Assembly: GCF_026342835.1 (NCBI RefSeq)
Contig: NZ_JAPEMI010000001.1
Location: 558,001-622,000 of the forward strand
From: Streptomyces sp. NBC_00154
GTDB taxonomy: Bacteria; Actinomycetota; Actinomycetes; Streptomycetales; Streptomycetaceae
DNA length: 64,000 bases
Direction of reading: 5' to 3'
The notes beneath the pieces are model-generated. The model was given only the letters and a program-made list of their open reading frames with translations. It made no database searches and was not told where the DNA came from. Position numbers and translations under genes: made by a program. Position 1 is the stretch's first letter, and the number at the start of each line of letters is the position of its first letter. This document shows, in pieces, positions 7,285 to 15,377 of the stretch.

Positions 7285-8355
7285 ATGGCTGTGCACGGTG
7301 AGTACAAGGTTCCCGGCGGCAAGCTCGTCGTGGTCGATCTGGACGTCGAGGGCGGCGCGCTGCGCAACGTACGGGTCGCCGGTGATTTCTTCCTCGAGCC
7401 CGACGAGGCCATCCTCGCGATCGACGCGGCCCTGGAGGGCGCCCCGGCCAACACCGACACCGCCGGGCTCACCGCCCGTGTCGACGCGGCCCTGCCCGCC
7501 TCCACCGTGATGCTGGGCCTGACCTCGGAAGGCGTCGCCGTCGCCGTACGCCGGGCCCTCGCGCAGGCCACCGAGTGGAGCGACTACAACTGGCAGCTCA
7601 TCCACGAGGCCCCGCAGTCCCCCGCACTCCACATGGCACTCGACGAGGTCATCACCGCCGAGGTCGCGGCCGGCCGCCGGCCGCCTACGCTGCGTGTCTG
7701 GGAATGGGCCTCCCCCGCCGTGATCATCGGGAGCTTCCAGTCCCTGCGCAACGAGGTCGACCCGGCGGGCACCGAGCGTCACGGAGTCACCGTCGTCCGC
7801 CGTATCTCCGGCGGCGGCGCCATGTTCGTGGAGCCCGGCAACACCATCACGTACTCGCTCTCCGTCCCGGACGCCCTCGTCTCCGGCCTCTCCTTCGCCG
7901 ACAGCTACGCCTACCTCGACGACTGGGTGCTCGCGGCGCTCGGTGACATGGGCATCAAGGCCTGGTACCAGCCGCTCAACGACATCGCGACCGACATCGG
8001 GAAGATCGCCGGAGCAGCCCAGAAACGCGTCGTGGGCCCCGGCGGCGGGCCCGGCGCCGTGCTGCATCACGTCACGATGTCCTACGACATCGACGCCGAC
8101 AAGATGCTCGATGTCCTGCGCATCGGCAAGGAAAAGATGTCCGACAAGGGCACCAGGAGCGCCAAGAAGCGCGTCGACCCCCTTCGCCGGCAGACCGGTC
8201 TGCCGCGCGAGGCTGTCATCGACAACATGATCGACTCCTTCCGCAAGCGCCACGGCCTCACCCAGGGCGTAGTGACTGCTGAAGAGCTGGCACAGGCGGA
8301 AGAACTCGTACGCACCAAGTTCGGCACTCCCGAGTGGACAGCACGTGTGCCGTAG
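7285..8355 (+). CDS. Lipoate--protein ligase A family protein
   Basis: A 356-residue protein with two parts. Residues 1-95 form the small accessory (LplB/CTD-like) domain (KVPGGKLVVVDLDV, DFFLEPDEA), placed here at the N-terminus rather than the C-terminus as in E. coli LplA. From about 100 follows the biotin/lipoate ligase catalytic fold, with the lipoyl-AMP loop RRISGGGAMF, WYQPLNDIATDIGKIAGAAQ carrying the catalytic Lys, and HHVTMSYDID. It would activate lipoate and attach it to E2 or H-protein domains. ATG 7285 is chosen because family members begin at this point (HGEYKVPGGKL); the GGAGG there is very close to the start. It is monocistronic. Confidence 0.85.
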   Translation: MAVHGEYKVPGGKLVVVDLDVEGGALRNVRVAGDFFLEPDEAILAIDAALEGAPANTDTAGLTARVDAALPASTVMLGLTSEGVAVAVRRALAQATEWSDYNWQLIHEAPQSPALHMALDEVITAEVAAGRRPPTLRVWEWASPAVIIGSFQSLRNEVDPAGTERHGVTVVRRISGGGAMFVEPGNTITYSLSVPDALVSGLSFADSYAYLDDWVLAALGDMGIKAWYQPLNDIATDIGKIAGAAQKRVVGPGGGPGAVLHHVTMSYDIDADKMLDVLRIGKEKMSDKGTRSAKKRVDPLRRQTGLPREAVIDNMIDSFRKRHGLTQGVVTAEELAQAEELVRTKFGTPEWTARVP

Positions 8356-8459
8356 CAGTTACTGACTTGCCCGGAGGCTGTGTCGATCCATCCAAGTGCT
8401 CGCAGGTCAGGGTCTCTTGCGGTCGCCGTAAAGCATTGTGGTGTCTTCGCCGTACGACC

Positions 8460-8501
8460 TTCGTGGAGCCCGGCAGCACCCTCACGTGCACGCTCTCCGT
8501 C
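8460..8501 (+). pseudogene. Degenerate duplicate of a lipoate ligase segment
   Basis: These 42 bases (reading FVEPGSTLTCTLSV) closely match 7826-7867 inside the upstream ligase gene (FVEPGNTITYSLSV), with about five differences. Bases just upstream show weaker similarity to the preceding codons. It looks like the remains of a partial tandem duplication with the middle deleted. It has no coding role. Confidence 0.5.
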
Positions 8502-8566
8502 GTGAGATCGGCGGTCGGCCGCGGGAGCTTCCGGCCCGGTGATTCCGGTCGGGCGACCCGGACCTC

Positions 8567-9247
8567 TCAGTGCTGGTCCCGTGGCGCGACGAGACCCGAC
8601 TCGTAGGCGAAGACCACGAGTTGGGCCCGGTCGCGGGCGCCGAGCTTCGTCATTGCCCGGCTGATGTGGGTCTTCGCGGTGAACGGACTGATCACCATGT
8701 GCGCGGCGATCTCCTCGTTGGTCAGCCCCCGTGCGGCCAGCGCACTCACCTCACGTTCGCGGCGGGTCAGGGTCTCGAAGCCGGGGGCCGTGGCCCGGTC
8801 GGGCGGCCGGGAGACGAACTCGCCGATCAGACGGCGGGTGATGGCGGGCGACAGCAGGGCGTCGCCGCGGGCCGCTACACGGATGGCCTGGAGGAGTTCG
8901 GCCGGTTCGGTGTCCTTGAGAAGGAACCCGGCGGCTCCGGCGCGCAGCGCGTCGAAGACGTACGCGTCGAGCCCGTAATTGGTGAGGATGACGACGTGGA
9001 CACCGGCCAGTAGCGGGTCCGCGGCGATCTCGCGGGTGGCCTCGATGCCGCTCATCACAGGCATCTGTACGTCGACGAGGGCCACGTCCGGGACGTGGTG
9101 GCGGGCCAGTTCCACTCCCTGACGGCCGTCGGCTGCCTCGCCGATCACTTCGATGCCGTCCTCGGCGTCCAGCAGGGCGCGGAACCCGGCACGCATCAGG
9201 GCCTGGTCGTCGACGATCAGCACCCGGATCGTGTCCTGATGGCTCAT
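8567..9247 (-). CDS. NarL/FixJ-family response regulator
   Basis: A 226-residue DNA-binding response regulator. The receiver domain spans residues 8-125, with the acidic pair D13/D14, the phospho-acceptor D59 in VALVDVQMP, and the conserved Lys in FLLKDTEPAELLQ. A LuxR-type helix-turn-helix follows at about 155-215 (LTRREREVSALAARGLTNEEIA). It is encoded downstream of a sensor kinase with a 4-base ATGA overlap, so the two form one translationally coupled system. The nearest candidate target is the divergent AhpD-like gene across a 160-bp spacer; that link is inference. Confidence 0.93.
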   Translation of the reverse strand: MSHQDTIRVLIVDDQALMRAGFRALLDAEDGIEVIGEAADGRQGVELARHHVPDVALVDVQMPVMSGIEATREIAADPLLAGVHVVILTNYGLDAYVFDALRAGAAGFLLKDTEPAELLQAIRVAARGDALLSPAITRRLIGEFVSRPPDRATAPGFETLTRREREVSALAARGLTNEEIAAHMVISPFTAKTHISRAMTKLGARDRAQLVVFAYESGLVAPRDQH

Positions 9248-10392
9248 ACGGTGGTTCCCGATGTCTGCAGGGGCAGTTCGACACGTACGGAGAAGCCGCC
9301 GTCCGGGCGCGGTGCGGCGGCGAGGGTGCCACCGAGGGCCCTGACACGTTCGCCCATGCCGGTGAGTCCGGTGCCCACGGCGACGGCGTCGCCGGGGGCA
9401 CCGGGCCCCTGATCGTCGACGCGCACGGTCAGCACATGTTCGCCGTAGACCAGTTCGATGGTCGTCCTGGCGCGGTCGGCGTGCCGGGCCACATTGGTGA
9501 GTGCCTCCTGCACGATGCGGTACGCGGCCCGGTCGACGTCCGCCGGCAGGGGCCGTTCGACGCCTGTCACGGTGACGGAGAGGTCGATGCCCGCGGTACG
9601 GGCCCGCCCGACCAGCTCGTCGATGCGGTCCAGCCCGGTGCCCGGCTCCACCCCATCGGTGCGCAGCACCTCCAGTGTCGCCCGCAGCTCCCGCATCGCC
9701 TCGCCGCTCGCCTCCTGGATCGCGAGCAGTGCCGGCTCCACCTCGCTGCCCCGCTTGCGCGCCAGGTGGACAGCAACTCCCGCCTGCAGCTTGACGATCG
9801 AGATGGAGTGGGTCAGTGAGTCGTGCAGCTCCCGGGCGATCCGCAACCGCTCCTCACCGGCTCGGCGCAGCGCCGTCTCCTCTCGGTTGCGTTCGGCGTC
9901 GAGCGCCCGCTGTTCGGTCTGGCGGAGATACGCCTGCCAGTTCTTGTCGATGAGTCCGGTGACCCCGGCGCAGAGGAACCAGCCGAGCAGCAGCAGCGTC
10001 CGCTCGACGGTGTCCTGCGCGCCCGGAGCGGCGACGATCAGGACCGTGAAGTACCCGGCGAGGAAGAGGGTGCCCGCGGCGATGCCCCACGCGCGCCGTC
10101 CGCCGCGCGCCGCCGTATGTACGGCTGCCAGCACGGGGAACGCCGCCCAGCTGCCGGGGTGCGCATGCACGACGTACCCCAGCATGGAGACGGTGGTGAC
10201 GGCGAGCACGGCGCGCGGAGCCCACCGGTGCCCGGCAAGGGCAAGGGTGCCCACTGCGACGAGCAGCAGGTCGAGTGCGTCCGGCCTCGATGCGGCACAG
10301 GCCGCGGCGAGGACCGCCGCCCCGATGGCGACGGCGAGCGCCGCGTCCAGCAGGCGAATCCGCCGGTCGATGTCCCCCTGCATGAGCCGCAC
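9244..10392 (-). CDS. Sensor histidine kinase (HisKA_3 type)
   Basis: A 382-residue membrane kinase. Residues 1-150 contain about four or five hydrophobic helices, forming a membrane sensor without a large outside loop. The phospho-acceptor His lies in RIARELHDSLTHSI (HisKA_3 dimerisation domain), and the ATPase domain has the N-box region (IVQEALTNVARHA) and G-boxes (DDQGPG, GTGLTGMGERV). It pairs with the overlapping NarL-type regulator. ATG 10392 lies about 160 bp from the divergent AhpD-like gene. Confidence 0.92.
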   Translation of the reverse strand: MRLMQGDIDRRIRLLDAALAVAIGAAVLAAACAASRPDALDLLLVAVGTLALAGHRWAPRAVLAVTTVSMLGYVVHAHPGSWAAFPVLAAVHTAARGGRRAWGIAAGTLFLAGYFTVLIVAAPGAQDTVERTLLLLGWFLCAGVTGLIDKNWQAYLRQTEQRALDAERNREETALRRAGEERLRIARELHDSLTHSISIVKLQAGVAVHLARKRGSEVEPALLAIQEASGEAMRELRATLEVLRTDGVEPGTGLDRIDELVGRARTAGIDLSVTVTGVERPLPADVDRAAYRIVQEALTNVARHADRARTTIELVYGEHVLTVRVDDQGPGAPGDAVAVGTGLTGMGERVRALGGTLAAAPRPDGGFSVRVELPLQTSGTTV

Positions 10393-10551
10393 CCTAGCTC
10401 CCGCGCGACAGCCCCGTCATCATCCTGCTGGACGGGCTCTGCGCTACTCCCGGGGTAGTAGTCGCGGCCGACTCCGGTCGTCCGGAATCACCCTCAACTG
10501 CCTCCGGGGGTACGACGACCGGGCACGGTGCGGCGGGCGAGCATCGTCGCC

Positions 10552-11538
10552 ATGACCCAAACCTTCCGATACACCTCACCCGCACCGCCGGGAGCAGCGA
10601 CCGGAGTGGTCGCCGATGTGTACGCGCAGCTGGCCACCGACTTCGGTATCGATCGCGCCACGACGTTCGTCGTCCTGTCCGCCTCGCCGCCCCTGCTGGC
10701 CGGCACCTGGGCCGTCATGCGGGAGTCCCTGCTGGCCGGGCAGGCATCGCGCACCGGCAAGGAGGTGGTGGCGGCGGGGGTGTCGCTCGCCAACCGGTGC
10801 CCGTACTGCGTCACCGCGCACACCGTGCTCCTGCATGCCACCGGCGACCACGCGCTGGCCGAGAGGATCGCCCGCGGCGAACAGCCCGAGGACCCGGCAC
10901 ACCGTCAACTGCTGGCGTGGGGAAAGAACATGGGTACGTCGCAGCCGTTCCCGCCCGAGCAGGCACCGGAGTACATCGGGACGGCGCTCGCCTTCCACTT
11001 CATCAACCGGATCGTGTCGTCCCTGCTGACGGAGGACATGCTGCCCGGGGGCGCCGAGAAATACCGCCTGATACGGAGCGTGGCGGGCCGCTCGCTGGCC
11101 CGTACGGTCCGCCGCCGGCTCGTTCCCGGCGAGAGCCTCGCCCTGCTGGAGACGGAAGGGGCGGCGCCCGGGTGGGCGGCGGACACCCCGATCGGCACCG
11201 CGTTCGGCGCGCTGCGTACCACGGCGCACCTGGGTGCAGGGCTGCTCAGTGACGAGGACGCGGCGCTGGTACGGACATCGGTGGCGGCCTGGGACGGCCT
11301 CTCGCCGCTCCCCCTGCAGGGCGAGGGGCTGCCGGACCGGGCGGAGCGGCCGGGTGCACGGCTGGCGCTGCTCGCGGCGCGCGCCCCGTACCGGATCACG
11401 GACGAGGACGTGGCGGCCTGGCTGACACCGCCGTTCACCGATCACTGTCTGGTTCATCTGATCGCGTTCGGCGCGATCTGCGCTGTCGAGCGCATCGAGG
11501 CCACCCTGACCGCAGCACGGACCGAGGAGCACGCTTGA
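10552..11538 (+). CDS. AhpD/carboxymuconolactone decarboxylase-like protein, 3' end altered by IS
   Basis: A 328-residue protein with an AhpD-like fold. The redox-active motif N-R-C-P-Y-C-V-T-A-H lies at residues 81-90, with C83 and C86 as the resolving and peroxidatic-type pair and H90 in the proton relay. A second helical half (about 170-320) has lost such a motif. The probable role is alkylhydroperoxidase or related thiol redox chemistry. The stop TGA at 11536-11538 is supplied by the right end of the downstream IS element (CACGC|TTGACA). Removing that element extends the frame by four codons (ARSSG replaces the terminal A) and makes its stop overlap the next gene. ATG 10552 is chosen over 10528 by fit to the family. 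Confidence 0.85.
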   Translation: MTQTFRYTSPAPPGAATGVVADVYAQLATDFGIDRATTFVVLSASPPLLAGTWAVMRESLLAGQASRTGKEVVAAGVSLANRCPYCVTAHTVLLHATGDHALAERIARGEQPEDPAHRQLLAWGKNMGTSQPFPPEQAPEYIGTALAFHFINRIVSSLLTEDMLPGGAEKYRLIRSVAGRSLARTVRRRLVPGESLALLETEGAAPGWAADTPIGTAFGALRTTAHLGAGLLSDEDAALVRTSVAAWDGLSPLPLQGEGLPDRAERPGARLALLAARAPYRITDEDVAAWLTPPFTDHCLVHLIAFGAICAVERIEATLTAARTEEHA

Positions 11539-11680
11539 CATCCTCCCCCTCGTGAACGAGGGGGATTCCTCACTTCGCAGTGAGGGGTTCCTGCTTCGCA
11601 GCAGGTTGCCCCGTCCGGGAGGACTCCCGTTGAGGTCTTACACCTGCTCCACAGGCTGTAACCGCCAGTCCGGCGGCCAG
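11535..11680 (-). ncRNA. Predicted omega RNA (reRNA) of the TnpB element
   Basis: Three successive hairpins lie at the 3' end of tnpB and just after it: 11590-11605 (CCTGCT/AGCAGG, loop TCGC), 11568-11585 (CCTCACT/AGTGAGG, loop TCGC) and 11545-11564 (CCCCCTCGT/ACGAGGGGG). The scaffold would end with TCAA at 11535 on the minus strand, and the guide would then be the flanking bases below 11535, inside the AhpD-like gene. The 5' limit is not visible, so the upper coordinate is approximate. The call rests on known TnpB biology plus these hairpins. Confidence 0.55.
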
Positions 11681-12766
11681 AATGTTGCATGCCGCGTTCA
11701 CGTCGCGGTCATGCGTCGCACCGCAGCCGCACGTCCACTCGCGGATGTTCAACGGCAGCTTGTCCTGGACGGTGCCGCATGCGGAGCACAGTTTGGTGGA
11801 GGGGAACCAGCGGTCGACGGCGACCAGGTTTCTGCCGTACCACGTGCACTTGTACTCCAGCATGGACCGCATGTCCGTCCAGGCCGCGTCCGAGATGGCG
11901 CGGGCCAGACTCTTGTTCTTGACCATGTTGCGGACGGTCAGGTCCTCGATCACGATCGTTTGGTTCTCACGAACGAGCCGAGTGGTGAGCTGGTGCAGGA
12001 AGTCCCGGCGCCGGTCGGCGATCCGGGCGTGCACCTTGGCGACCTTGATGCGGGCCTTGTCCCGGTTGCGAGAGCCCTTCTCCTTCTTCGCCAGGACCCG
12101 CTGGGCCTTGGCCAGGCGCGTGCGGTCCCGGCGTTCGTGCCGGGGGTTGGTGATCTTCTCGCCGGTGGACAGCGTCACCAGAGTAGTGATCCCCGCGTCG
12201 ATGCCCACAGCGGTATCCAGGGCCGGAAGGGGTCCGACGGATGCATCTTCACACAGCATGGACACGAACCAGCGGCCCGCACTGTCCTGGGACACAGTCA
12301 CCATGGACGGCTTGGCACTCTCGGGGAGAGGCCGGGACCACACGATCGCGAGTGGACTCTTCATCTTCGCGAGCGTCAGCGCACCGTCTCGGTAGGTGAA
12401 CGCCGACCTGGTGTACTCCGCACAGCAGCGGTTCCTCTTCTTCGACTTGAACCGGGGGTACTTCGCCCGGCCCTCGAAGAAGTTCGAGAACGCCCCTTGC
12501 AGATGCCGCAGCGTCTGCTGCAGCGGCACCGACGACACCTCGCAGAGAAAGGCCAGCTCCTCGGTCTTCTTCCACTGCGTCAGCATCACCGACGTGGCGT
12601 TGTAGTTCACCCGTTCCTGACGCTGGAACCACGCCACCGTGCGGGCTTCCAATGCCAGGTTGTAGACCTTGCGCACACATCCGAACGTGCGCGACAGCTC
12701 CGCTGCCTGCTCGTTCGTCGGGTGGAAGCGGTACTTGAACGCCCGCTTCACCAGCTCGGTCTTCAC
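11570..12766 (-). CDS. tnpB: TnpB RNA-guided nuclease of IS200/IS605 type
   Basis: A 398-residue protein of usual TnpB length. The N-terminal OrfB/HTH-like region (RAFKYRFHPTNEQAAELSRT) is followed by a RuvC-like nuclease with all three acidic residues: D in AVGIDAGITTL, E in TIVIEDLTVRNM and D in THDRDVNAACNI. The zinc ribbon is C-x2-C ... C-x-C (STKLCSACG, WTCGCGA). It looks intact. The start is GTG 12766, because the frame is closed just upstream by a TGA. TnpB proteins are known to cut DNA guided by an omega RNA from the element's right end, favouring retention of the element at its donor site. The coding 3' end overlaps that RNA here. Confidence 0.92.
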   Translation of the reverse strand: MKTELVKRAFKYRFHPTNEQAAELSRTFGCVRKVYNLALEARTVAWFQRQERVNYNATSVMLTQWKKTEELAFLCEVSSVPLQQTLRHLQGAFSNFFEGRAKYPRFKSKKRNRCCAEYTRSAFTYRDGALTLAKMKSPLAIVWSRPLPESAKPSMVTVSQDSAGRWFVSMLCEDASVGPLPALDTAVGIDAGITTLVTLSTGEKITNPRHERRDRTRLAKAQRVLAKKEKGSRNRDKARIKVAKVHARIADRRRDFLHQLTTRLVRENQTIVIEDLTVRNMVKNKSLARAISDAAWTDMRSMLEYKCTWYGRNLVAVDRWFPSTKLCSACGTVQDKLPLNIREWTCGCGATHDRDVNAACNILAAGLAVTACGAGVRPQRESSRTGQPAAKQEPLTAK

Positions 12767-12900
12767 ATCTCACAAACTATCAGCTCTGTTCGTGAGGTTG
12801 GAACGGATACGCACCTGGACTCCGCCGCTTCGCAGCTCCGGGCCAAGGATGCGTTTCCTCCCCGAGCCAAAGCACGGGGTATCCACGCAAGGAGTTCGGG

Positions 12901-13710
12901 ATGACCGTCACCGACCCGTGGAACGGACAGCTCGGCCGGCACTGGGCCGACCATCCCGACCGCTACAACGCCATGGTGGCCCGCTTCGACGAGCCCCTGT
13001 TCCACGCCGCGGCGATCGGCACGGAGGACCGGGTCGTCGACATCGGCTGCGGCAGCGGATTCTCGACCCGGATCGCGGCGCGGCGCGCCCCTCGGGGCCG
13101 GGTCACCGGCGTCGACGTCTCCGTGCCGCTCCTCGAACGCGCCAGGGCCCTCACCGACGCCGGAGAGTTCCCTTCCGTCTCCTACGAGTTGGGGGACGCA
13201 CAGGTCCACCCCTTCGAGCCGGCCGGCTATGACGTGGCGATCAGCCGGGGCGGCGTTATGTTCTTCGCCGACCACATCGCGGCGTTCACCAATATCGCGC
13301 GCGCCCTGCGCCCCGGCGGCCGGCTGGCGTTCATCTGCCCGCAGCCCCCGTCGCCGGACGGCGAGGAGCGCAAGGCGCTCGGGTTGCTGGCTGCCCTGCT
13401 GGGGCAGGAGCACGCGATCGAGAACGCCGTGGCGGTGGCCATGGCCTCGCTCTCGGACCCGGAGCGCGTCCGGAAGGTGCTGGGCTCGGCGGGCTTCGAG
13501 GAGGTCGGCATCGTTCCCGTGACGGCCACGACCTGCTGGGGGCGGGACGCGGCGGACGCGGTGGACTTCTTCGTCTCCCGTACGCCGGGTCTCTCCGTCT
13601 CCGACGCCACCCGGGCCTCGATGATGGACGCCCTGCTGCCGTACGAGACCGCGGAGGGCGTGCTGCTGAGCGCGGGGGTATGGGTGGTCGGCGCCCGCCT
13701 GCCGCTCTGA
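12901..13710 (+). CDS. Class I SAM-dependent methyltransferase
   Basis: A 269-residue methyltransferase. Motif I (VVDIGCGSGFSTRIA) is at about residues 43-57, the acidic end of strand 2 in RVTGVDVS, motif II-like at ELGDAQVHPF, and the post-motif LRPGGRLAFICPQ. The domain order is that of UbiE/COQ5-like enzymes (Methyltransf_11/25). The substrate is unknown. ATG 12901 follows AAGGAG, which lies directly beside the left end of the IS element. Before the insertion this gene probably overlapped the AhpD-like gene by ATGA, so the two likely worked together. Confidence 0.9.
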   Translation: MTVTDPWNGQLGRHWADHPDRYNAMVARFDEPLFHAAAIGTEDRVVDIGCGSGFSTRIAARRAPRGRVTGVDVSVPLLERARALTDAGEFPSVSYELGDAQVHPFEPAGYDVAISRGGVMFFADHIAAFTNIARALRPGGRLAFICPQPPSPDGEERKALGLLAALLGQEHAIENAVAVAMASLSDPERVRKVLGSAGFEEVGIVPVTATTCWGRDAADAVDFFVSRTPGLSVSDATRASMMDALLPYETAEGVLLSAGVWVVGARLPL

Positions 13711-13721
13711 CCGGCGGTGTG

Positions 13722-15176
13722 TCAGGAGCCCGCGGAGGCCGGTGGCCGGTGCTCGTACCACCGCTGATCGGCCTCCAGCTGGGCCGCGAGGGAGATCAGC
13801 AACTCCTCGCTGCGGGACGGGCCGAGCAACTGGGCGCCGACGGGAAGTCCGTCGGCCGTGAACCCGGCCGGGACATTGATGCCGGGCCAGCCCAGCACGT
13901 TCCACGGCCAGGCGTACGGGCACGCCTCGGTGATCGCCACATCGGTACGCCAGGCGCTCAGGCCGTCGAATGCGCCGATCCGGGGTGGGGGTGCGGCGGT
14001 CGTCGGGGTCAGCAGCACGTCGTACCCGGCCCCGGCCGGGGAGGTCCGGAAGAGCCTGCCGATCCTGCGGTGCTGGCGCACCTCCCGTGCCCTGGCCGCT
14101 CGCACCACCCGGCCGCCGAGCCGGGTGCCGGTGCGCAGGGCGCTGCGGGTGCGCGGGTCGAGGAGGGCGGGTTCGGGATGGAGCGCGGCGAGTTCGGCGA
14201 TCCCGGCGGTGGCGCGGGGGACGAAGCCGAGGCCGATCAGCCCGTAGCGCGGCCTGGCCTCCTCGACATGGTGGCCGAGCCGGGCGAGGGCCTCGGCGAG
14301 CGCGGTGACGGCCCGTCGTACGGCCGGGTGCGGGGCCGAGCCGGTGAGGGTGAGCGGGGGCCGCCAGGCGAGGGCGATCCGCAGCCTGCCCGGATCGCGT
14401 CCGGCGGCCGCCGAGGCGGCGACGGGCGGCGGCCGGTGCAGGTCGTCGGGGTGCGCTCCGGCGACGGCGTCGAGCAGCAGCGCGGCATCGGCAACGGTCC
14501 GGGCCAGCGGGCCGTTGACGGTGAGGCCCTGGAAGGCATCGTGGTGCGGGTGGACGGAGATCCGGCCGCGCTGCGGTTTGATACCGATGAGATGGGTCCA
14601 GGCGGCGGGGATCCGGACGGACCCGGCACCGTCCGAACCGAGCGCGGCGGGCACCAGCTCGGCGGCGACGGCCGCCGCCGAACCACCGGACGAGCCGCCG
14701 GGGGTGTGCCCGGTGTGCCACGGGTTACGGGTGGCGCCGAAGGCGGACCCTTCGGTGAAGGGCCACTGGCCGAGCTCGCAGGAGTTGGTCTTCCCGACGA
14801 TCACGGCCCCGGCAGCGCGCAGCCGGCGCACGACCTCGCTGTCCGCGCCGGCCGCGGGCAGATCTCCGCGACAGCCGAAGTGGGTGGGCATCCCCGCGAT
14901 ATCGGTGTCGTCCTTGACCGCGACCGGCACCCCGAGCAGCGGCAGCCGCTCCCCCGCGGCGAGCCGCCGGTCGGCTTCCGCGGCCTCGGCCAGCGCGGAC
15001 GTGGCACGCAGATGACGGAAGGCGTTGAGAGTGCTCTGGCTCGCTTCGATCCGCGCGAGGGCGGCGGACACCTGCTGGATCGAGGTGGTCCGGCCGTCGG
15101 CCAACGCCCGTGCGGTGTCGGCCAGTCCAGTCCGGTCGGTCGGCTCGGTGAGTTCCACGGCTTCTGCAGAGGACAT
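13722..15176 (-). CDS. Amidase signature family enzyme
   Basis: A 484-residue amidase (AS family). The Ser-cisSer-Lys triad is visible: Lys in PVAVKDDTDIAG, the Gly/Ser-rich loop PGGSSGGSAAAVAAELVPAA holding the cis-Ser, and the nucleophile Ser in GSDGAGSVRIPAA. A C-terminal segment (NVLGWPGINVPAGFTADGLP) is also typical. It probably hydrolyses a carboxamide; the substrate cannot be told from sequence. ATG 15176 is preceded by GGAGGC. It converges with the methyltransferase gene 11 bp away and diverges from the next gene. Longer upstream extensions of the frame are not supported. Confidence 0.88.
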   Translation of the reverse strand: MSSAEAVELTEPTDRTGLADTARALADGRTTSIQQVSAALARIEASQSTLNAFRHLRATSALAEAAEADRRLAAGERLPLLGVPVAVKDDTDIAGMPTHFGCRGDLPAAGADSEVVRRLRAAGAVIVGKTNSCELGQWPFTEGSAFGATRNPWHTGHTPGGSSGGSAAAVAAELVPAALGSDGAGSVRIPAAWTHLIGIKPQRGRISVHPHHDAFQGLTVNGPLARTVADAALLLDAVAGAHPDDLHRPPPVAASAAAGRDPGRLRIALAWRPPLTLTGSAPHPAVRRAVTALAEALARLGHHVEEARPRYGLIGLGFVPRATAGIAELAALHPEPALLDPRTRSALRTGTRLGGRVVRAARAREVRQHRRIGRLFRTSPAGAGYDVLLTPTTAAPPPRIGAFDGLSAWRTDVAITEACPYAWPWNVLGWPGINVPAGFTADGLPVGAQLLGPSRSEELLISLAAQLEADQRWYEHRPPASAGS

Positions 15177-15377
15177 GGGGTGCCCGCCTCCCGGATATCG
15201 GTGCGTGCCCGCACCTGACGGCCCGTACAGACTTACTGGAGGGTAACGAGTAGGGGCGGTCCACTCAACCGTTCGGCGCGCAGCGCAGGGTGTGGCGGTG
15301 CTGTCAGTGCCGGTTGCTACGTTCTCCGACAGCGGGACAGGAGCCGCGCACAGGACACAACAAGGCAGGTGGGGCCA

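Larger units (their letters stand above)
11535..12888 (-). mobile_element. IS200/IS605 superfamily element, IS1341 type (tnpB only)
   Basis: About 1.35 kb carrying tnpB and no tnpA. The right end (plus 11535 onward) begins TTGACATCCTCCCC. Read on the minus strand it ends in TCAA, the right cleavage tetranucleotide known for IS608-like elements, preceded by a 9-bp hairpin. The left end (12840-12888) has the typical stem CCCCG/CGGGG (12860-12879) within TTTCCTCCCC...GGGGTATCCACGC. CACGC occurs at both boundaries (11530-11534 and 12884-12888), so the exact edges are uncertain by up to 5 bp. Without tnpA, the element could move only with help in trans. Confidence 0.85.

Noticed and set aside
12763..14721. 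Long minus-strand open frame of 652 codons
   Set aside because: It is antisense to the methyltransferase gene and runs out of frame through the amidase gene. It is Arg/Pro/Ala-rich with no family pattern, a normal artefact of very high GC.
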